Notes under the pieces: model-generated | What the model was told of the DNA's origin: nothing | Database searches by the model: none | Seen by the model: the letters and a program-made list of their open reading frames with translations, nothing else | Shown here: positions 26,365 to 35,873 of the stretch, piece after piece | How the letters are laid out: each line of letters begins with the position of its first letter | How positions within the stretch are numbered: the first letter of the stretch is position 1 | Translations under genes and position numbers: made by a program | From: Opitutus sp. GAS368 | Lineage (GTDB): Bacteria > Verrucomicrobiota > Verrucomicrobiia > Opitutales > UBA953 | DNA: 35,873 nucleotides | Assembly (NCBI GenBank): GCA_943330755.2 | Contig: CALQIY020000008.1 | Span: 1 to 35,873 of the forward strand | Direction: 5' to 3'

Positions 26365-27159
26365 GTGGAATTCAACCTTAAGAAAATCATCAAGGCGCTC
26401 CTGCTTTCGACCTCCGAGGCCGTCTCCATCAAGGACATCCAAAAGGTCGTCCAGCGTTACCATGCCCAGGCGGCCTCCGAGACGACGGAAGAGCGTCCCG
26501 CTTCCGAACCGGGCACCGAGCCCGCCCCGGCCGTCGCTCAGCCCGTGCAAGAGGTGATCCAGGATATCATCGATCAGGTGCCGACGTTGCTGACCGCGAC
26601 GCAGATCCGCGAGGCGGTCGATGCGCTCGAAGTCGAGATGCGCGACGCCAACGATTCCTGCCGCATCCTCCAAGGGCCGGAGGGTTTCCGCTTGGTGATT
26701 TCACCGGTCTACGCCGATTGGGTCCGTTTGCTCCGCGGCGAGCCCCGTCCGCAACGCCTCAGCCCCGCCGCCCTCGAAACGCTTTCCATCGTTGCCTACC
26801 GCCAGCCCGTCACGCGTCCGGAAATGGAAGCCATCCGCGGCGTTTCCGTCGACAGCGCCTTGAACCGTTTGATGGAACTCGAGCTCGTCGCCGTCACCGG
26901 CCGCGCCGACCTGCCGGGCCGCCCGATCCAATATGGGACGACCGACAAGTTCCTCGATTTCACGGGCCTGCGCACCCTGGGCGAGCTGCCTGCTTCCGAC
27001 GTCCTGTCGCCGGCCCAGATTTCCGAGTGGATCGCGCGCGCCACGACGCCCGTGGCCGTCACCGATGCCGACATGGGCCTGCCGGCCGCGGATACTTCCG
27101 CCAACGTCGCGCTCGAAACCCCGCCGGCCGACGCCGCGTCTTCCGAACCGACCGCATGA
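26365..27159 (+). CDS. scpB: Segregation and condensation protein B, likely GTG start
   Basis: VEFNLKKIIKALLLSTSEAVSIKDIQKVV... GFRLVISPVYADWVRLL...RLSPAALETLSIVAYRQPVTRPEMEAIRGVSVDSALNRLMELELVAVTGRADLPGRPIQYGTTDKFLDFTGLRTLGELP. Confidence 0.93.
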   Translation: MEFNLKKIIKALLLSTSEAVSIKDIQKVVQRYHAQAASETTEERPASEPGTEPAPAVAQPVQEVIQDIIDQVPTLLTATQIREAVDALEVEMRDANDSCRILQGPEGFRLVISPVYADWVRLLRGEPRPQRLSPAALETLSIVAYRQPVTRPEMEAIRGVSVDSALNRLMELELVAVTGRADLPGRPIQYGTTDKFLDFTGLRTLGELPASDVLSPAQISEWIARATTPVAVTDADMGLPAADTSANVALETPPADAASSEPTA

Positions 27160-28223
27160 GCCTCGACCAACATCGCCGCGAGGTTGACCGTATCGACCGC
27201 GAGATCCTGCGCCTGCTGGGCGAGCGCCTCGAGGTCGCCCGGGCGATCGGCGAAGCCAAATTGAAGACGGGCGCTCCCGTCTACGCGCCGCAGCGTGAAG
27301 AGCAGGTCCTGAGTTCCCTCGTCGAGGCCGCCCCGAATATCCCGGCCTCCGGTGTCCGTTCGGTCTTCCGCGAGGTGATCTCGCTCTCGATCGGCGCCCA
27401 GATGGCCAAGCCGGTCGCTTACCTCGGCCCCGAAGGTTCCTTCACGCAACAGGCCCAGCTGCGGGCCTTCGGCTCGAGCGTGCCGTCCCTGCCGCTGCGT
27501 TCGATCGGCGATGTCTTCGCCGCCGTCGAATCGGGCGAGGCTTCCTACGGCGTCGTCCCGGTCGAGAATTCCACCGAGGGCGTGGTGAGCCACTCGCTCG
27601 ACTTGCTCGCCGAATCCGAACTCAAGGTCGTCGCCCAGGTGACGTTGTCCGTCGAGCAATGCCTCGTGGGCTTCGGCACCCTCGATGCCGTGACGCGCGT
27701 CCTGTCCAAGGACATCGCCCTCGCCCAGTGCCGCGGCTGGTTGTCGCGCCATGCGCCCAACGCCGCCCTCGTCGAGACCGACAGCACCGCGGCCGCCGTC
27801 GAACAGGTGGCCCGTGAACCGCAAGGGGCCGCGGCCGTCGCTTCCGCCACGGCGGCCGAATCCCGCGGCGTCCCCATCCTCGCCCGCGGCATCCAGGATC
27901 GCCGCGACAACGCCACGCGGTTCTTCGTCATCGGCCTCACGGCCAACGCCACCGGCGCGAAGGAAGAGGTGACGAGCGTCGTCCTCACGTTGAAGCATGA
28001 GCCCGGCGCCCTCCAGGCCGCCCTCAGTTCCTTTTCCGACCGCGGGATCAACTTGATCCGCATCGAGTCGCGCCCGAGCCGCCGTCGGGCTTGGGAGTAC
28101 CTCTTCTTCATCGATTTCCCGGGCCACTGGGACACGCCTGCCGTCCAAGAGGCCGTCGCCGCGCTCAAGGGGCGCTGCGAAATCGTCAAGTGGTTGGGCA
28201 GCTACCCGCAGTCCGCCGGATGA
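27156..28223 (+). CDS. pheA: Bifunctional chorismate mutase/prephenate dehydratase (P-protein)
   Basis: N-terminal CM (MSLDQHRREVDRIDREILRLLGERLEVARAIGEAK), PDT (VAYLGPEGSFTQQAQ, VVPVENSTEGVV), ACT (RIESRPSRRRAWEYLFFIDF); ATGA overlap with scpB. Confidence 0.95.
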   Translation: MSLDQHRREVDRIDREILRLLGERLEVARAIGEAKLKTGAPVYAPQREEQVLSSLVEAAPNIPASGVRSVFREVISLSIGAQMAKPVAYLGPEGSFTQQAQLRAFGSSVPSLPLRSIGDVFAAVESGEASYGVVPVENSTEGVVSHSLDLLAESELKVVAQVTLSVEQCLVGFGTLDAVTRVLSKDIALAQCRGWLSRHAPNAALVETDSTAAAVEQVAREPQGAAAVASATAAESRGVPILARGIQDRRDNATRFFVIGLTANATGAKEEVTSVVLTLKHEPGALQAALSSFSDRGINLIRIESRPSRRRAWEYLFFIDFPGHWDTPAVQEAVAALKGRCEIVKWLGSYPQSAG

Positions 28224-29155
28224 GCCGTCGCGCCCTGGGCGGCGTGTTGCTCGCCGTCCTCGTGGTGACGGGCGGCGGTGCGCTTTGGTCTTGGTGGCGG
28301 GCTTGGAATGCCCCGTTGGTACGCGTGGTTTTCCGGCCCGCCTTCTCGGTGCACGGCATCTCGACCGGCACGCCCGTGCGCGTCCAGGGCGTGGTGGTCG
28401 GGCAAGTCACCGCCATCGGACTCTTCGTGGATCCGGACCAGCGCTTGCGTCCGGAGGTCGTCCTCAGCCTCGACCCCGATACGTTGGAGGATCGGGGTTT
28501 CGCCGACCGCCTGCGTGGGGCGCGGCTGCAGGAAGAGGTGGAACGCGGCTTGCGGGCCCACCTCGTCGCGGTGAGTCCGGCATCGGGGATGCTCCAGGTC
28601 GAACTGTTCTGGGACGCGCAAGACCCGCTCCCCGCCAAGCTGGACCGCGATGAGATTCCGGCCTCCGGGGTCACGACCCAGCGCGCCATCGAGCGCGTGG
28701 TGAAGGAACTCGAGCGGGCCACGAACCGTGACTTGGCTTTGATCGCCCAAGAACTCGAAGCGGACCTCGACAAGTATTACGCGAAGACCGACCCCACCCA
28801 CGCCGCGGCTTTCTCGGCGCGGCTCGCGGCCTCGACCGCCGCGTTCGCCGAGGTGACCTCGCCCGACAACCTCGGGGCGAAGGCCCGCCGGCTGACGGAG
28901 AGTTGCGCCGCCTTGCGCACCGCCGCCGAAGCCGCCGACCGTCGGTTGGACGGCGAAACCATCGGTCAGCTGCAGGTGCGCCTCGCCGATGCCCGGGCCG
29001 CCCTCGAGGCCTTCACGGTTTCCATGGAAGGCACCGAGGCCAAGATGAACGGCACCGCCGCCGAGGTCGCGGAACTGTTCAAGGCGGTGTCCGCCGCCGC
29101 CCGCACTTGGACCAAGAAAGCGCGTGGTTTGACGACCGAACCCCAGCCTCGCTGA
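28220..29155 (+). CDS. MlaD/MCE-domain family membrane-anchored protein
   Basis: N-terminal TM then MCE-like [58 protein letters not shown] overlap with pheA. Confidence 0.75.
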   Translation: MSRRALGGVLLAVLVVTGGGALWSWWRAWNAPLVRVVFRPAFSVHGISTGTPVRVQGVVVGQVTAIGLFVDPDQRLRPEVVLSLDPDTLEDRGFADRLRGARLQEEVERGLRAHLVAVSPASGMLQVELFWDAQDPLPAKLDRDEIPASGVTTQRAIERVVKELERATNRDLALIAQELEADLDKYYAKTDPTHAAAFSARLAASTAAFAEVTSPDNLGAKARRLTESCAALRTAAEAADRRLDGETIGQLQVRLADARAALEAFTVSMEGTEAKMNGTAAEVAELFKAVSAAARTWTKKARGLTTEPQPR

Positions 29156-29211
29156 GGGAAGAGGCTTGCGGGGCTGCCGTCCCAAGGGGTAAGCAAAGGT
29201 TTTACCCGACC

Positions 29212-30714
29212 ATGGCCGACCCGACCGACAAGATGGAAAACATCATCAACCTGTGCAAGCGCCGCGGGTTCGTCTTCCCTTCCTCCGATATCTACGGCGG
29301 TTTCAACGGCTTCTTCGACTACGGCCCCCTCGGCGTCGAGCTGAAGAACAACATCAAGCAGGCTTGGTGGCAGGACTTCGTCCACCGCCGCGACGACATC
29401 GTGGGCCTGGATTCTTCGATCATCCACCACCCGACGACCTGGAAGGCTTCGGGCCACATCGACAACTTCACCGATCCGCTGGTCGACTGCAAGGAGTCCA
29501 AGATGCGCTACCGCGCCGACCAGCTGTTCTTCGCCCCGGTCCGCGTGGCCGGCGAGACCATCGGTTATGTTTCCGTCCTCGAAGACGAGACGATGCAGGC
29601 CAAGGCCGAGGAGATGGCCAATGAGATGAAGCGCAAGCAGGCCAAGCAGGGTGCGCTCGAGCCGCTGACGCTCAAGGACTACACCGAAGCGAAGCCCGAG
29701 GAGCACGCCCTCATCCCGTCGCCGGCCACCGGCAAGCCGGGCTCCCTGACGCCTCCGCGTTCGTTCAACATGATGTTCCAGACCTACGTGGGCGCCATGC
29801 AGGACGCTTCCGCGACGGCCTACCTCCGCCCCGAAACGGCGCAGGGCATCTTCATCAACTTCAAGAACGTCGTCGACACGGGCCGCGTGAAGCTGCCCTT
29901 CGGCATCGCCCAGGTCGGCAAGGCCTTCCGCAACGAGATCAACCCGCGCAACTTCATCTTCCGCTCCCGCGAGTTCGAGCAGATGGAGATCGAATACTTC
30001 ATCGCCCCGTCCGCCGATTGGCAGACCGCCCACCAAGGCTGGATCGAGGGTTGCCTCGCCTGGTTCGAGTCCATCGGCATCCCGCGCGCCAAGCTCTCGC
30101 TCTACCCGCACCCGACCGAAAAGCTCGCCCACTACTCCAAGGGCACCACGGACATCATGTTCGAGTTCCCCTTCGGCGTCCAGGAACTGCAGGGTGTCGC
30201 CGCCCGCGGCGACTTCGACCTCACGCAGCACAGCGATGTGTCCGGCACCAAGCTCGATTGGTTCGACGAGGCCGCCAAGGCCCGCTTCATCCCGCACGTC
30301 ATCGAGCCGTCCGTCGGCGTCGACCGCGTGTTCCTCGCCTTGCTCACCACGGCCTACCATGAGGACGAGGTCGAAGGCGAAAAGCGCGTCGTCCTGCGCC
30401 TGCCGGCCCGCGTGGCCCCGTTCAAGGCCGCGGTCTTCCCGCTGCTGAAGAACAAGCCCGCCCTCGTGGAGCGGGCCGAAGCCCTCTATCGCCGCCTCAA
30501 GAAGCGCTTCAACGTCTTCTACGACGAGTCCGGCAACATCGGCCGCCGCTACCGTCGCCAGGACGAAATCGGCACGCCCTTCGGCATCACCATCGACTTC
30601 GACACGATCGAGAAGGACGCCGGCGTGACGGTCCGCAACCGCGATACGCTGGAGCAGGTCCGGATGACGGAGGACGAGGTCGTCCGCTTCCTCGACGAGC
30701 AGGTCAACGGCTGA
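29212..30714 (+). CDS. glyS: Glycyl-tRNA synthetase (alpha2 type)
   Basis: [97 protein letters not shown]. Confidence 0.95.
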   Translation: MADPTDKMENIINLCKRRGFVFPSSDIYGGFNGFFDYGPLGVELKNNIKQAWWQDFVHRRDDIVGLDSSIIHHPTTWKASGHIDNFTDPLVDCKESKMRYRADQLFFAPVRVAGETIGYVSVLEDETMQAKAEEMANEMKRKQAKQGALEPLTLKDYTEAKPEEHALIPSPATGKPGSLTPPRSFNMMFQTYVGAMQDASATAYLRPETAQGIFINFKNVVDTGRVKLPFGIAQVGKAFRNEINPRNFIFRSREFEQMEIEYFIAPSADWQTAHQGWIEGCLAWFESIGIPRAKLSLYPHPTEKLAHYSKGTTDIMFEFPFGVQELQGVAARGDFDLTQHSDVSGTKLDWFDEAAKARFIPHVIEPSVGVDRVFLALLTTAYHEDEVEGEKRVVLRLPARVAPFKAAVFPLLKNKPALVERAEALYRRLKKRFNVFYDESGNIGRRYRRQDEIGTPFGITIDFDTIEKDAGVTVRNRDTLEQVRMTEDEVVRFLDEQVNG

Positions 30715-32389
30715 CCGCCGTCGCGCCCGCGAGTTCTTCCGCAAGCCGCGCGATGCGTCGCTTCCCGCAGAGGGAGGCGGCGATCGTGAGGTTGCGGAGG
30801 CCTTGCGGCAGGTGCGCGAGGAAGTCCGCCCGGCCTTGCTTGCGGCCGAGGAAGGCGTAGGCGCCGCAGGCCTGCAGGAGCCGCTGGGTCGCGGCGATGT
30901 GCAGGAGGTGCGAGAACTCGTCGAGCGAGCCCTTCCAGTCGGCGACTTCGCGGGCGTGGTCTTCGATTTCGATGCGCCAGAGGTCCATGTCCTTGCAGGT
31001 CAGGTACGGGTCGAAGGCGAGCGAGGCGTAGTCGTAGAATGCGCAACCGAGGCGGGCGCCTTGGAAGTCGATCAGGTAGGTCTGGCCGTCCCGGACGAGG
31101 AGGTTCTGGGATTGGAAGTCGCGGTGCACGAGCACCGGCGGTCGGGCGTTCAGTTCCTTGGCGAGCGTGGCCATTTCATTCTGGAGGTCGCGGTCGGGCT
31201 TACGGCCGGCGAGGACGTTGTCCGTGAAGTACTGGCGCTCCCACGCGTAGAGTTTGTCGCCAAACGGCTCCATCAAGGGCACGCCCGCGGTCTGCACGGC
31301 TTCGGCGCCGAGGCGATGGAGATGGGCGACCTGTTCCAAGGCGGAAGCGACGGCGGGCCAAGGGAAGGTGGGCTGCTGGGAGAGCGACCAGAGGTCGGTG
31401 TCACCGAGGTCTTCCATCACGAGGACGCCCGCGTCGGTATCTTCGGCGAGGACCTGCGGGACGTGGATGCCGGCGGCAAAGAGCGTGTGGCCGAGGCGGC
31501 CGTAGCCGAGGTTCTCCGGGCGGGCGTCATCGTAGATGCAGAGCATGGCCGTGCTACCGTCGGGCTTCGCCACGCGATGGAAGCGTCGGCCCGAGCCACC
31601 TTTGAGCGGGGCTTCGCCGGCCGTGAGGGTGTAACCAAAGAGCTTGGCGGCGTCGGCCGTGGCGATCGCCCCGCGGACGGGCTTTTCGATTTCGGCCTTC
31701 ACCTGTTGGTATTCTTCCACGGTCCCGAGGTCGTGCCAATGGGTCGAGGTGTCGAGGTAACCCTGCACGGAACCAGGCGTGGCTTGCACGCGGGTGAGGA
31801 AGTGTTCGACGAGCGAGACGCTCGCCGGCGGGACGCCGGCCGCGAAGGCGCGGGTGACGAAGCAGATGCCGGTGTACTGATAGGAGGGGTCGGTCTTGCC
31901 GAGGCGGTCGCGGAGGTCGGTCACGAAGCCGTCGTCGGTGATGCGGACGTTGGCGTTCGGGCCTTTTTCGCGCACGACGAGCGTGGCTTCGGCCCCGTTG
32001 GTGGTATGGTGCGCATACGCCTCGGCCAGGTTGACGCCCGCGAGGATGTCGCCGTTCCAGACGACGAGGTGCGCATCGTCGGCGCCCAGGAACTGCGTGA
32101 TGTTCGCCAAGCCGCCGCCGGTTTCGAGGAGGACAGGTTCGTGCACGAACTGGATTTCGGCATCCTGCCAGCGGCCCGTCGGGAACGCCTGCGTCCAGGC
32201 TTCCGGACAGTGGTGCGTGTTGATCAGGAAACGGCGCGTGCCGGCGGCGTACAGTTGGGCGATCGCGCGCTCCACCATCGGCTTGCCGCCCAGCGGGAGC
32301 AGGGGTTTCGGGCAATGCTCCGTCAGCGGACGCAGGCGCGTGCCGAGGCCGGCACCGAGGATGAAAGCAGTCTTGGGAAAATCAGGCAT
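30704..32389 (-). CDS. Two-domain protein: MurU-like sugar-1-phosphate nucleotidyltransferase fused to AmgK-like amino-sugar kinase (561 aa)
   Basis: N-terminal [37 protein letters not shown]...[35 protein letters not shown]-terminal APH/AmgK fold: [24 protein letters not shown]...[44 protein letters not shown]. Confidence 0.82.
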   Translation of the reverse strand: MPDFPKTAFILGAGLGTRLRPLTEHCPKPLLPLGGKPMVERAIAQLYAAGTRRFLINTHHCPEAWTQAFPTGRWQDAEIQFVHEPVLLETGGGLANITQFLGADDAHLVVWNGDILAGVNLAEAYAHHTTNGAEATLVVREKGPNANVRITDDGFVTDLRDRLGKTDPSYQYTGICFVTRAFAAGVPPASVSLVEHFLTRVQATPGSVQGYLDTSTHWHDLGTVEEYQQVKAEIEKPVRGAIATADAAKLFGYTLTAGEAPLKGGSGRRFHRVAKPDGSTAMLCIYDDARPENLGYGRLGHTLFAAGIHVPQVLAEDTDAGVLVMEDLGDTDLWSLSQQPTFPWPAVASALEQVAHLHRLGAEAVQTAGVPLMEPFGDKLYAWERQYFTDNVLAGRKPDRDLQNEMATLAKELNARPPVLVHRDFQSQNLLVRDGQTYLIDFQGARLGCAFYDYASLAFDPYLTCKDMDLWRIEIEDHAREVADWKGSLDEFSHLLHIAATQRLLQACGAYAFLGRKQGRADFLAHLPQGLRNLTIAASLCGKRRIARLAEELAGATAVSR

Positions 32390-32864
32390 GGGAAGGGGTC
32401 TTGGTGGAGCAGGTCGGGCAGATGCCGTAGATCTCCATGATGTGGGTCAGGTCGGAAAAGCCTTTGCCGCGGGCCGCGGCTTCGAGGCGACTGGTGTCGC
32501 ACCCGGGGAGGCGTTCGATGCTGCCGCAGCGGCGACAGATCACGTGGTGGTGATGATGGCCCGGGGCCACGAGGGCGTAGAGGCTGCGGCCGCGCTCCAG
32601 CGGGTGCCGTTGCACGATGCCGGCCTCGTCCAAGGCGCCGAGGCTCCGGTAGACGGTGACGAGGTCCAAGGCGCCATCGCCGGCGGCGGCATGGATCTCC
32701 TCGGCGCTCAGGGGCCGGGTGGCTCCCGCCAAGATGTTCAGCATCGCCAAACGGGGGGCGGTGACCCGGAGGGCGCGCTCCTTCATCCGGACGATGGCCG
32801 CTTCGACCCGGGGCAGGGGGCTGCCCCCGCAACATTGGTCGTCGTGTCGATGTCCCTGGGCCAT
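32382..32864 (-). CDS. Fur-family metal-responsive transcriptional regulator
   Basis: LRVTAPRLAMLNILAGATRPLSAEEIHAA, LDLVTVYRSLGALDEAGIVQRH, HHHHHVICRRCGSIERLPGC, ICPTC. Confidence 0.9.
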   Translation of the reverse strand: MAQGHRHDDQCCGGSPLPRVEAAIVRMKERALRVTAPRLAMLNILAGATRPLSAEEIHAAAGDGALDLVTVYRSLGALDEAGIVQRHPLERGRSLYALVAPGHHHHHVICRRCGSIERLPGCDTSRLEAAARGKGFSDLTHIMEIYGICPTCSTKTPSHA

Positions 32865-32891
32865 GGGGGTAGTTTGCTGAGCCTTATGACG

Positions 32892-32917
32892 TGGCAACAC
32901 CGAATGGCCACTTGCCA
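32892..32917. repeat. Inverted repeat between divergent fur-family gene and metX
   Basis: TGGCAA-N14-TTGCCA in the 85-bp intergenic region. Confidence 0.5.
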
Positions 32918-32940
32918 GCCGTCCCGGTCTGGTTTCTCTC

Positions 32941-34074
32941 GTGTCACGCATGTCCGACCGTTCGGTCCAGTCTGCGGCCCCGCGTGAGCTCGGCCCTACG
33001 TCCTTTCAGGACTTCGTTTCGACCGAGCCCTTTCCGCTCGAGCTGGGGGGCGAACTGCCGGGCCTGACGCTCCGCTACGAGACCTACGGGAAACTGCTCC
33101 CCGATAAGTCGAATGCCATCCTGGTGCCGCACGCGCTGAGCGGTGACCACCATTTGGCCGGACGGTATGCGCCCACGGACCCCAAGGCGGGTTGGTGGGA
33201 TCATTTCGTCGGTCCCGGTAAGGCCATCGACACCGACCGTTTCTTCGTCATCGGCGTCAATTGCATCGGTGGTTGCCGCGGCTCCACGGGCCCCCTCTCC
33301 ATCGACCCTCGCACCGGCCAACGCTTCGGCGGCTATTTTCCGGAGATCACGCTGGGGGACATCGTCCGCGGGCAACGCATGGTGGTCCGCCATCTCGGCA
33401 TCACCAAACTCCACGCGGTCGTCGGCGGCTCCATGGGCGGCATGCAGGCTTTGCTTTGGTCCGGCGACTATCCGACCGAGGTCGGCCGCATCGCGATCTT
33501 GGCCGCCGGGCTGAGTCAGTCGCCGATGGCGATCGCGCTCAACGCCGCCTCCCGGGCTTGCGTGGAGACGGACCCCAATTTCCGCGGTGGCCATTATACC
33601 CCCGGCGAAGGGCCGGATTCCGGCTTGGCCGTCGGCCGCATGATCAGCCACATCAGTTACCTGTCGTCCGCGGCGTTCGACCAGAAGTTCGGCCGCACCC
33701 GCGTCCCCGGCGCCCAGCCCAAGGACCCCGTCTTCTGGCAGGTCGAGAGTTACCTGAACCATCAAGGGCAGGCTTTCGTGAAGCGCTTCGATGCCAACAG
33801 CTGGCTGCGCATCACGCGCGCCGTCGACCGTTTCGACCTGACCGCCCGCGCGGCCGCGGGCCGCTTGTTCCAGCAAGATGGCCCCGAGGTCCTCGCCGTC
33901 GGCTTCTCCAGTGATTGGCTCTACCCCACGAGCGAGCTGCGCATGGTGGTCGCGGCGGCGACCGCGGTGGGCGTCAATGCAGCCTACTTGGAAGTGGTCA
34001 CCGATGCGGGCCATGACGGCTTCCTGCTCCCCGATACGGGCTTGAGCGTTCGCCTGCACGCCTTCTTGGGCTGA
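32941..34074 (+). CDS. metX: Homoserine O-acyltransferase (MetX family); alternative ATG at 32950
   Basis: TLRYETYGKLLPDKSNAILVPHALSGDHHLAGRY, NCIGGCRGSTGPLSIDP, AVVGGSMGGMQALLW, terminal VTDAGHDGFLL. Confidence 0.94.
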   Translation: MSRMSDRSVQSAAPRELGPTSFQDFVSTEPFPLELGGELPGLTLRYETYGKLLPDKSNAILVPHALSGDHHLAGRYAPTDPKAGWWDHFVGPGKAIDTDRFFVIGVNCIGGCRGSTGPLSIDPRTGQRFGGYFPEITLGDIVRGQRMVVRHLGITKLHAVVGGSMGGMQALLWSGDYPTEVGRIAILAAGLSQSPMAIALNAASRACVETDPNFRGGHYTPGEGPDSGLAVGRMISHISYLSSAAFDQKFGRTRVPGAQPKDPVFWQVESYLNHQGQAFVKRFDANSWLRITRAVDRFDLTARAAAGRLFQQDGPEVLAVGFSSDWLYPTSELRMVVAAATAVGVNAAYLEVVTDAGHDGFLLPDTGLSVRLHAFLG

Positions 34075-34075
34075 G

Positions 34076-35461
34076 TCAAAGCAGCGGGGCCAAGGTCTTC
34101 GAGATGGCTTCGGTCATGCGGCCTCTCCACGTGCGGCTGCGTCGGTAGAGGTCTTCCGAATACGGGGAAGACTCGGCCTCCAGGCTCGTCACGAACCCTT
34201 TCACCGCGGTCAAGGCCGCGGGGTCGCGCACGACGGCCGCGATCTCGTAGTTCAGGAAGAGCGAACGCATGTCGAGGTTCGCGGAGCCGATGACGAGGCT
34301 CTCGTCGTCGGCGATGAAGAGCTTGGCGTGCAGGACGTCGGGCTTGAAGAAGAGGATCTCCGCCCCGGCTTCCTTGAGCTGCCGCAGGTACCAGCGGCGC
34401 GCGAAGTCGAGCAGGCGATGGTCGGAGCGGCGCGGGACCAGCACGCGGACGCGCCGGCCTTTGGCGGCGGCGGCGACGAGTAGGCGGAAGAGCGCTTTAT
34501 CAGGCACGAAGTAGGGCGTCACGATCGTGAGCGAGACGCGCGCGTTCTCGATCAACGCGACGTATTTCTCCCAGAGCGGGTCGTTCACGCAGTCGGGGCC
34601 CGAGGCGATGACGTCGACGTCGGCTTCGCCTTGGGGGGCGGGTCGGTTGTGGAGGAGGTCCGCGAACGTCGCCGGGTCGGTGTCGGTGGCTTGGCACCAA
34701 TCCGCGATGAAGACTTGTTCGAGCGCCGCCGCGGCGGGCCCGGCCAAGCGGAACGAGCAGTCGCGGAAGCGTCGGTTGGAAGGCTCGCGACCCATGTAGG
34801 CGAGCCCGAGGTTCTGTCCGCCGATGATGGCGACCTGGCCATCGAAGACCGCGATCTTGCGGTGGTTGCGCCAGTTCGCCGAGCCCTTACCCTGCATCGG
34901 CAGCACGGGGTTGAAGCGCGCCACCTGCCCGCCGGCCTTGACCAGCGTGCGCCCGAGGCGCATCGGCGTACCCCAGCTGCCGACGGCGTCCACCAGTAAA
35001 CGGACCTCGATGCCTTCCCGGGCGCGGCGCACGAGGAGGCTCCTGATTTCGCGACCGACGGCGTCCGGGGAGAGGATGTACGTGGAGATATGAATGCGGT
35101 GCCGGGCGGCGAGGATCTCCGCCTCCAGCGCTTCCAAGGTGTCGCGCCCGGCCCGGTCGCCCAGCATGCGGAACGCGTTGCCCGCCGGCGTCACCGGGCC
35201 CGCCAGCCGCCGGGCCGAGGCCATGATGCCTTGCTTGGCTTTCGCCAAGGCGCTGTGCTTGCGGCCGCCGAAGAGGAAAATCACCGCGGCGGTGATGAGC
35301 GGGAAGAAGAGCACCGCCGGTACCCAGAGCAAGGCGTAGCTCAGCGTGACGCGCGCGCGGACGACCCTGATGATGACAAACAGGCCGGCGACCAGACGCA
35401 GTCCCAGCCAGACGTGCTCGGCCTCGAGCGCGAAGGGCAGGGGATTGGTCCAGGCCAACAT
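34076..35461 (-). CDS. Cardiolipin synthase (phospholipase D family)
   Basis: N-terminal TM segments and two HKD motifs: WRNHRKIAVFDGQVAIIGGQNLG and LHAKLFIADDESLVIGSANLDMRS. Confidence 0.9.
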   Translation of the reverse strand: MLAWTNPLPFALEAEHVWLGLRLVAGLFVIIRVVRARVTLSYALLWVPAVLFFPLITAAVIFLFGGRKHSALAKAKQGIMASARRLAGPVTPAGNAFRMLGDRAGRDTLEALEAEILAARHRIHISTYILSPDAVGREIRSLLVRRAREGIEVRLLVDAVGSWGTPMRLGRTLVKAGGQVARFNPVLPMQGKGSANWRNHRKIAVFDGQVAIIGGQNLGLAYMGREPSNRRFRDCSFRLAGPAAAALEQVFIADWCQATDTDPATFADLLHNRPAPQGEADVDVIASGPDCVNDPLWEKYVALIENARVSLTIVTPYFVPDKALFRLLVAAAAKGRRVRVLVPRRSDHRLLDFARRWYLRQLKEAGAEILFFKPDVLHAKLFIADDESLVIGSANLDMRSLFLNYEIAAVVRDPAALTAVKGFVTSLEAESSPYSEDLYRRSRTWRGRMTEAISKTLAPLL

Positions 35462-35502
35462 GACGCCAACTTAATGGCCGCCGCGGGCTTTGGGCACAAA
35501 AA

Positions 35503-35526
35503 AAGACCCCGGTTGCCCGGGGTCTT
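35503..35526 (-). terminator. Rho-independent terminator of rpsA
   Basis: 10-bp stem aagaccccgg-ttgc-ccggggtctt followed on the minus strand by a T-run (TTTTGTG beyond the stem). Confidence 0.88.
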
Positions 35527-35546
35527 GTTGGGAGCGCGGTGAGCGC

Positions 35547-35873
35547 TTAGTTGCCGGCCTTGTCGAGGAGGTCGCCGAGGCTGTTGAAGTCGCCGCTGCC
35601 CGAGGAGGACGAGGACGAACCGCCAGCCGACGGAGCCGGAGCGCCGCCCGTGGACGGGCCCTTGATGCGCTCGTAGGAGCTGATTTCGGCCTGCAGGCGC
35701 TCGGGGTCGTAGTTCGCGGCCTTGATCGAGAGACCGATGCGACGGTCTTCCTTGTCGATCTTGATGACGCGAGCCGTGACTTCCTGGCCGACCTTGACGA
35801 TGTCCTTGACGTTCTCAACGCGCTGTTCGGCGAGCTGGGAAACGTGCACGAGGCCATCGATTTCGTCGGAGAG
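35547..35873 (-). CDS. rpsA: 30S ribosomal protein S1, C-terminal fragment (5' end outside window)
   Basis: Reverse complement from 35873: LSDEIDGLVHVSQLAEQRVENVKDIVKVGQEVTARVIKIDKEDRRIGLSIKAA (S1 domain), Ser/Gly-rich tail and terminal SLGDLLDKAGN. Confidence 0.85.
   Translation of the reverse strand, partial: LSDEIDGLVHVSQLAEQRVENVKDIVKVGQEVTARVIKIDKEDRRIGLSIKAANYDPERLQAEISSYERIKGPSTGGAPAPSAGGSSSSSSGSGDFNSLGDLLDKAGN

Noticed and set aside
26796-28148. 450-aa minus-strand ORF
   Set aside because: Antisense to scpB/pheA, both clearly identified.
28966-30744. 592-aa minus-strand ORF
   Set aside because: Antisense shadow of glycyl-tRNA synthetase, which is unambiguous on the plus strand.
30803-32440. 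545-aa plus-strand ORF
   Set aside because: Antisense to the MurU-AmgK-like gene, which has clear catalytic motifs.
32865-32949. SAM riboswitch upstream of metX
   Set aside because: Region is short and no SAM-I/SAM-II pattern was recognised by eye; would need an Infernal scan to exclude fully.

Overview
The window reads as a dense, GC-rich, core-type chromosomal segment. The gene content and the long N-terminally extended GreA suggest a PVC-superphylum bacterium, probably Verrucomicrobiota/Opitutae (inference). I see no CRISPR array, transposase, integrase, phage gene, rRNA or tRNA. Recognisable core genes are thrC (3' end), greA-like, rlmN, rpe, fabH, plsX, rpmF, a gmhB-like HAD phosphatase, pdxA, lpxA, rsmI, pgi, ilvD, scpB, pheA, an MCE/MlaD-like gene, glyQS, a Fur-family regulator, metX, a cardiolipin synthase and rpsA (5'-truncated by the window edge). 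The less ordinary content is: (1) a five-gene TPR-TPR-ExbB-ExbD-ExbD operon with a candidate promoter and terminator; (2) a 561-aa protein that looks like a MurU-AmgK fusion (cell-wall amino-sugar recycling), whose start codon overlaps the end of a Fur-family gene; (3) a Cys/Lys/Pro-rich exported protein made of degenerate repeats; (4) a coiled-coil membrane protein followed by a 54-aa lipoprotein; (5) an orphan BtuF/TroA-type binding protein coupled to pdxA and lpxA; (6) an ArsR-methyltransferase fusion lacking the canonical metal-binding cysteines; (7) three convergent gene pairs with overlapping or abutting stop codons; (8) several good inverted repeats in intergenic regions. Three small genes missing from the supplied ORF track (two lipoproteins and L32) were found by direct translation. 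All functional names come from motif recognition by eye; no database search was run.
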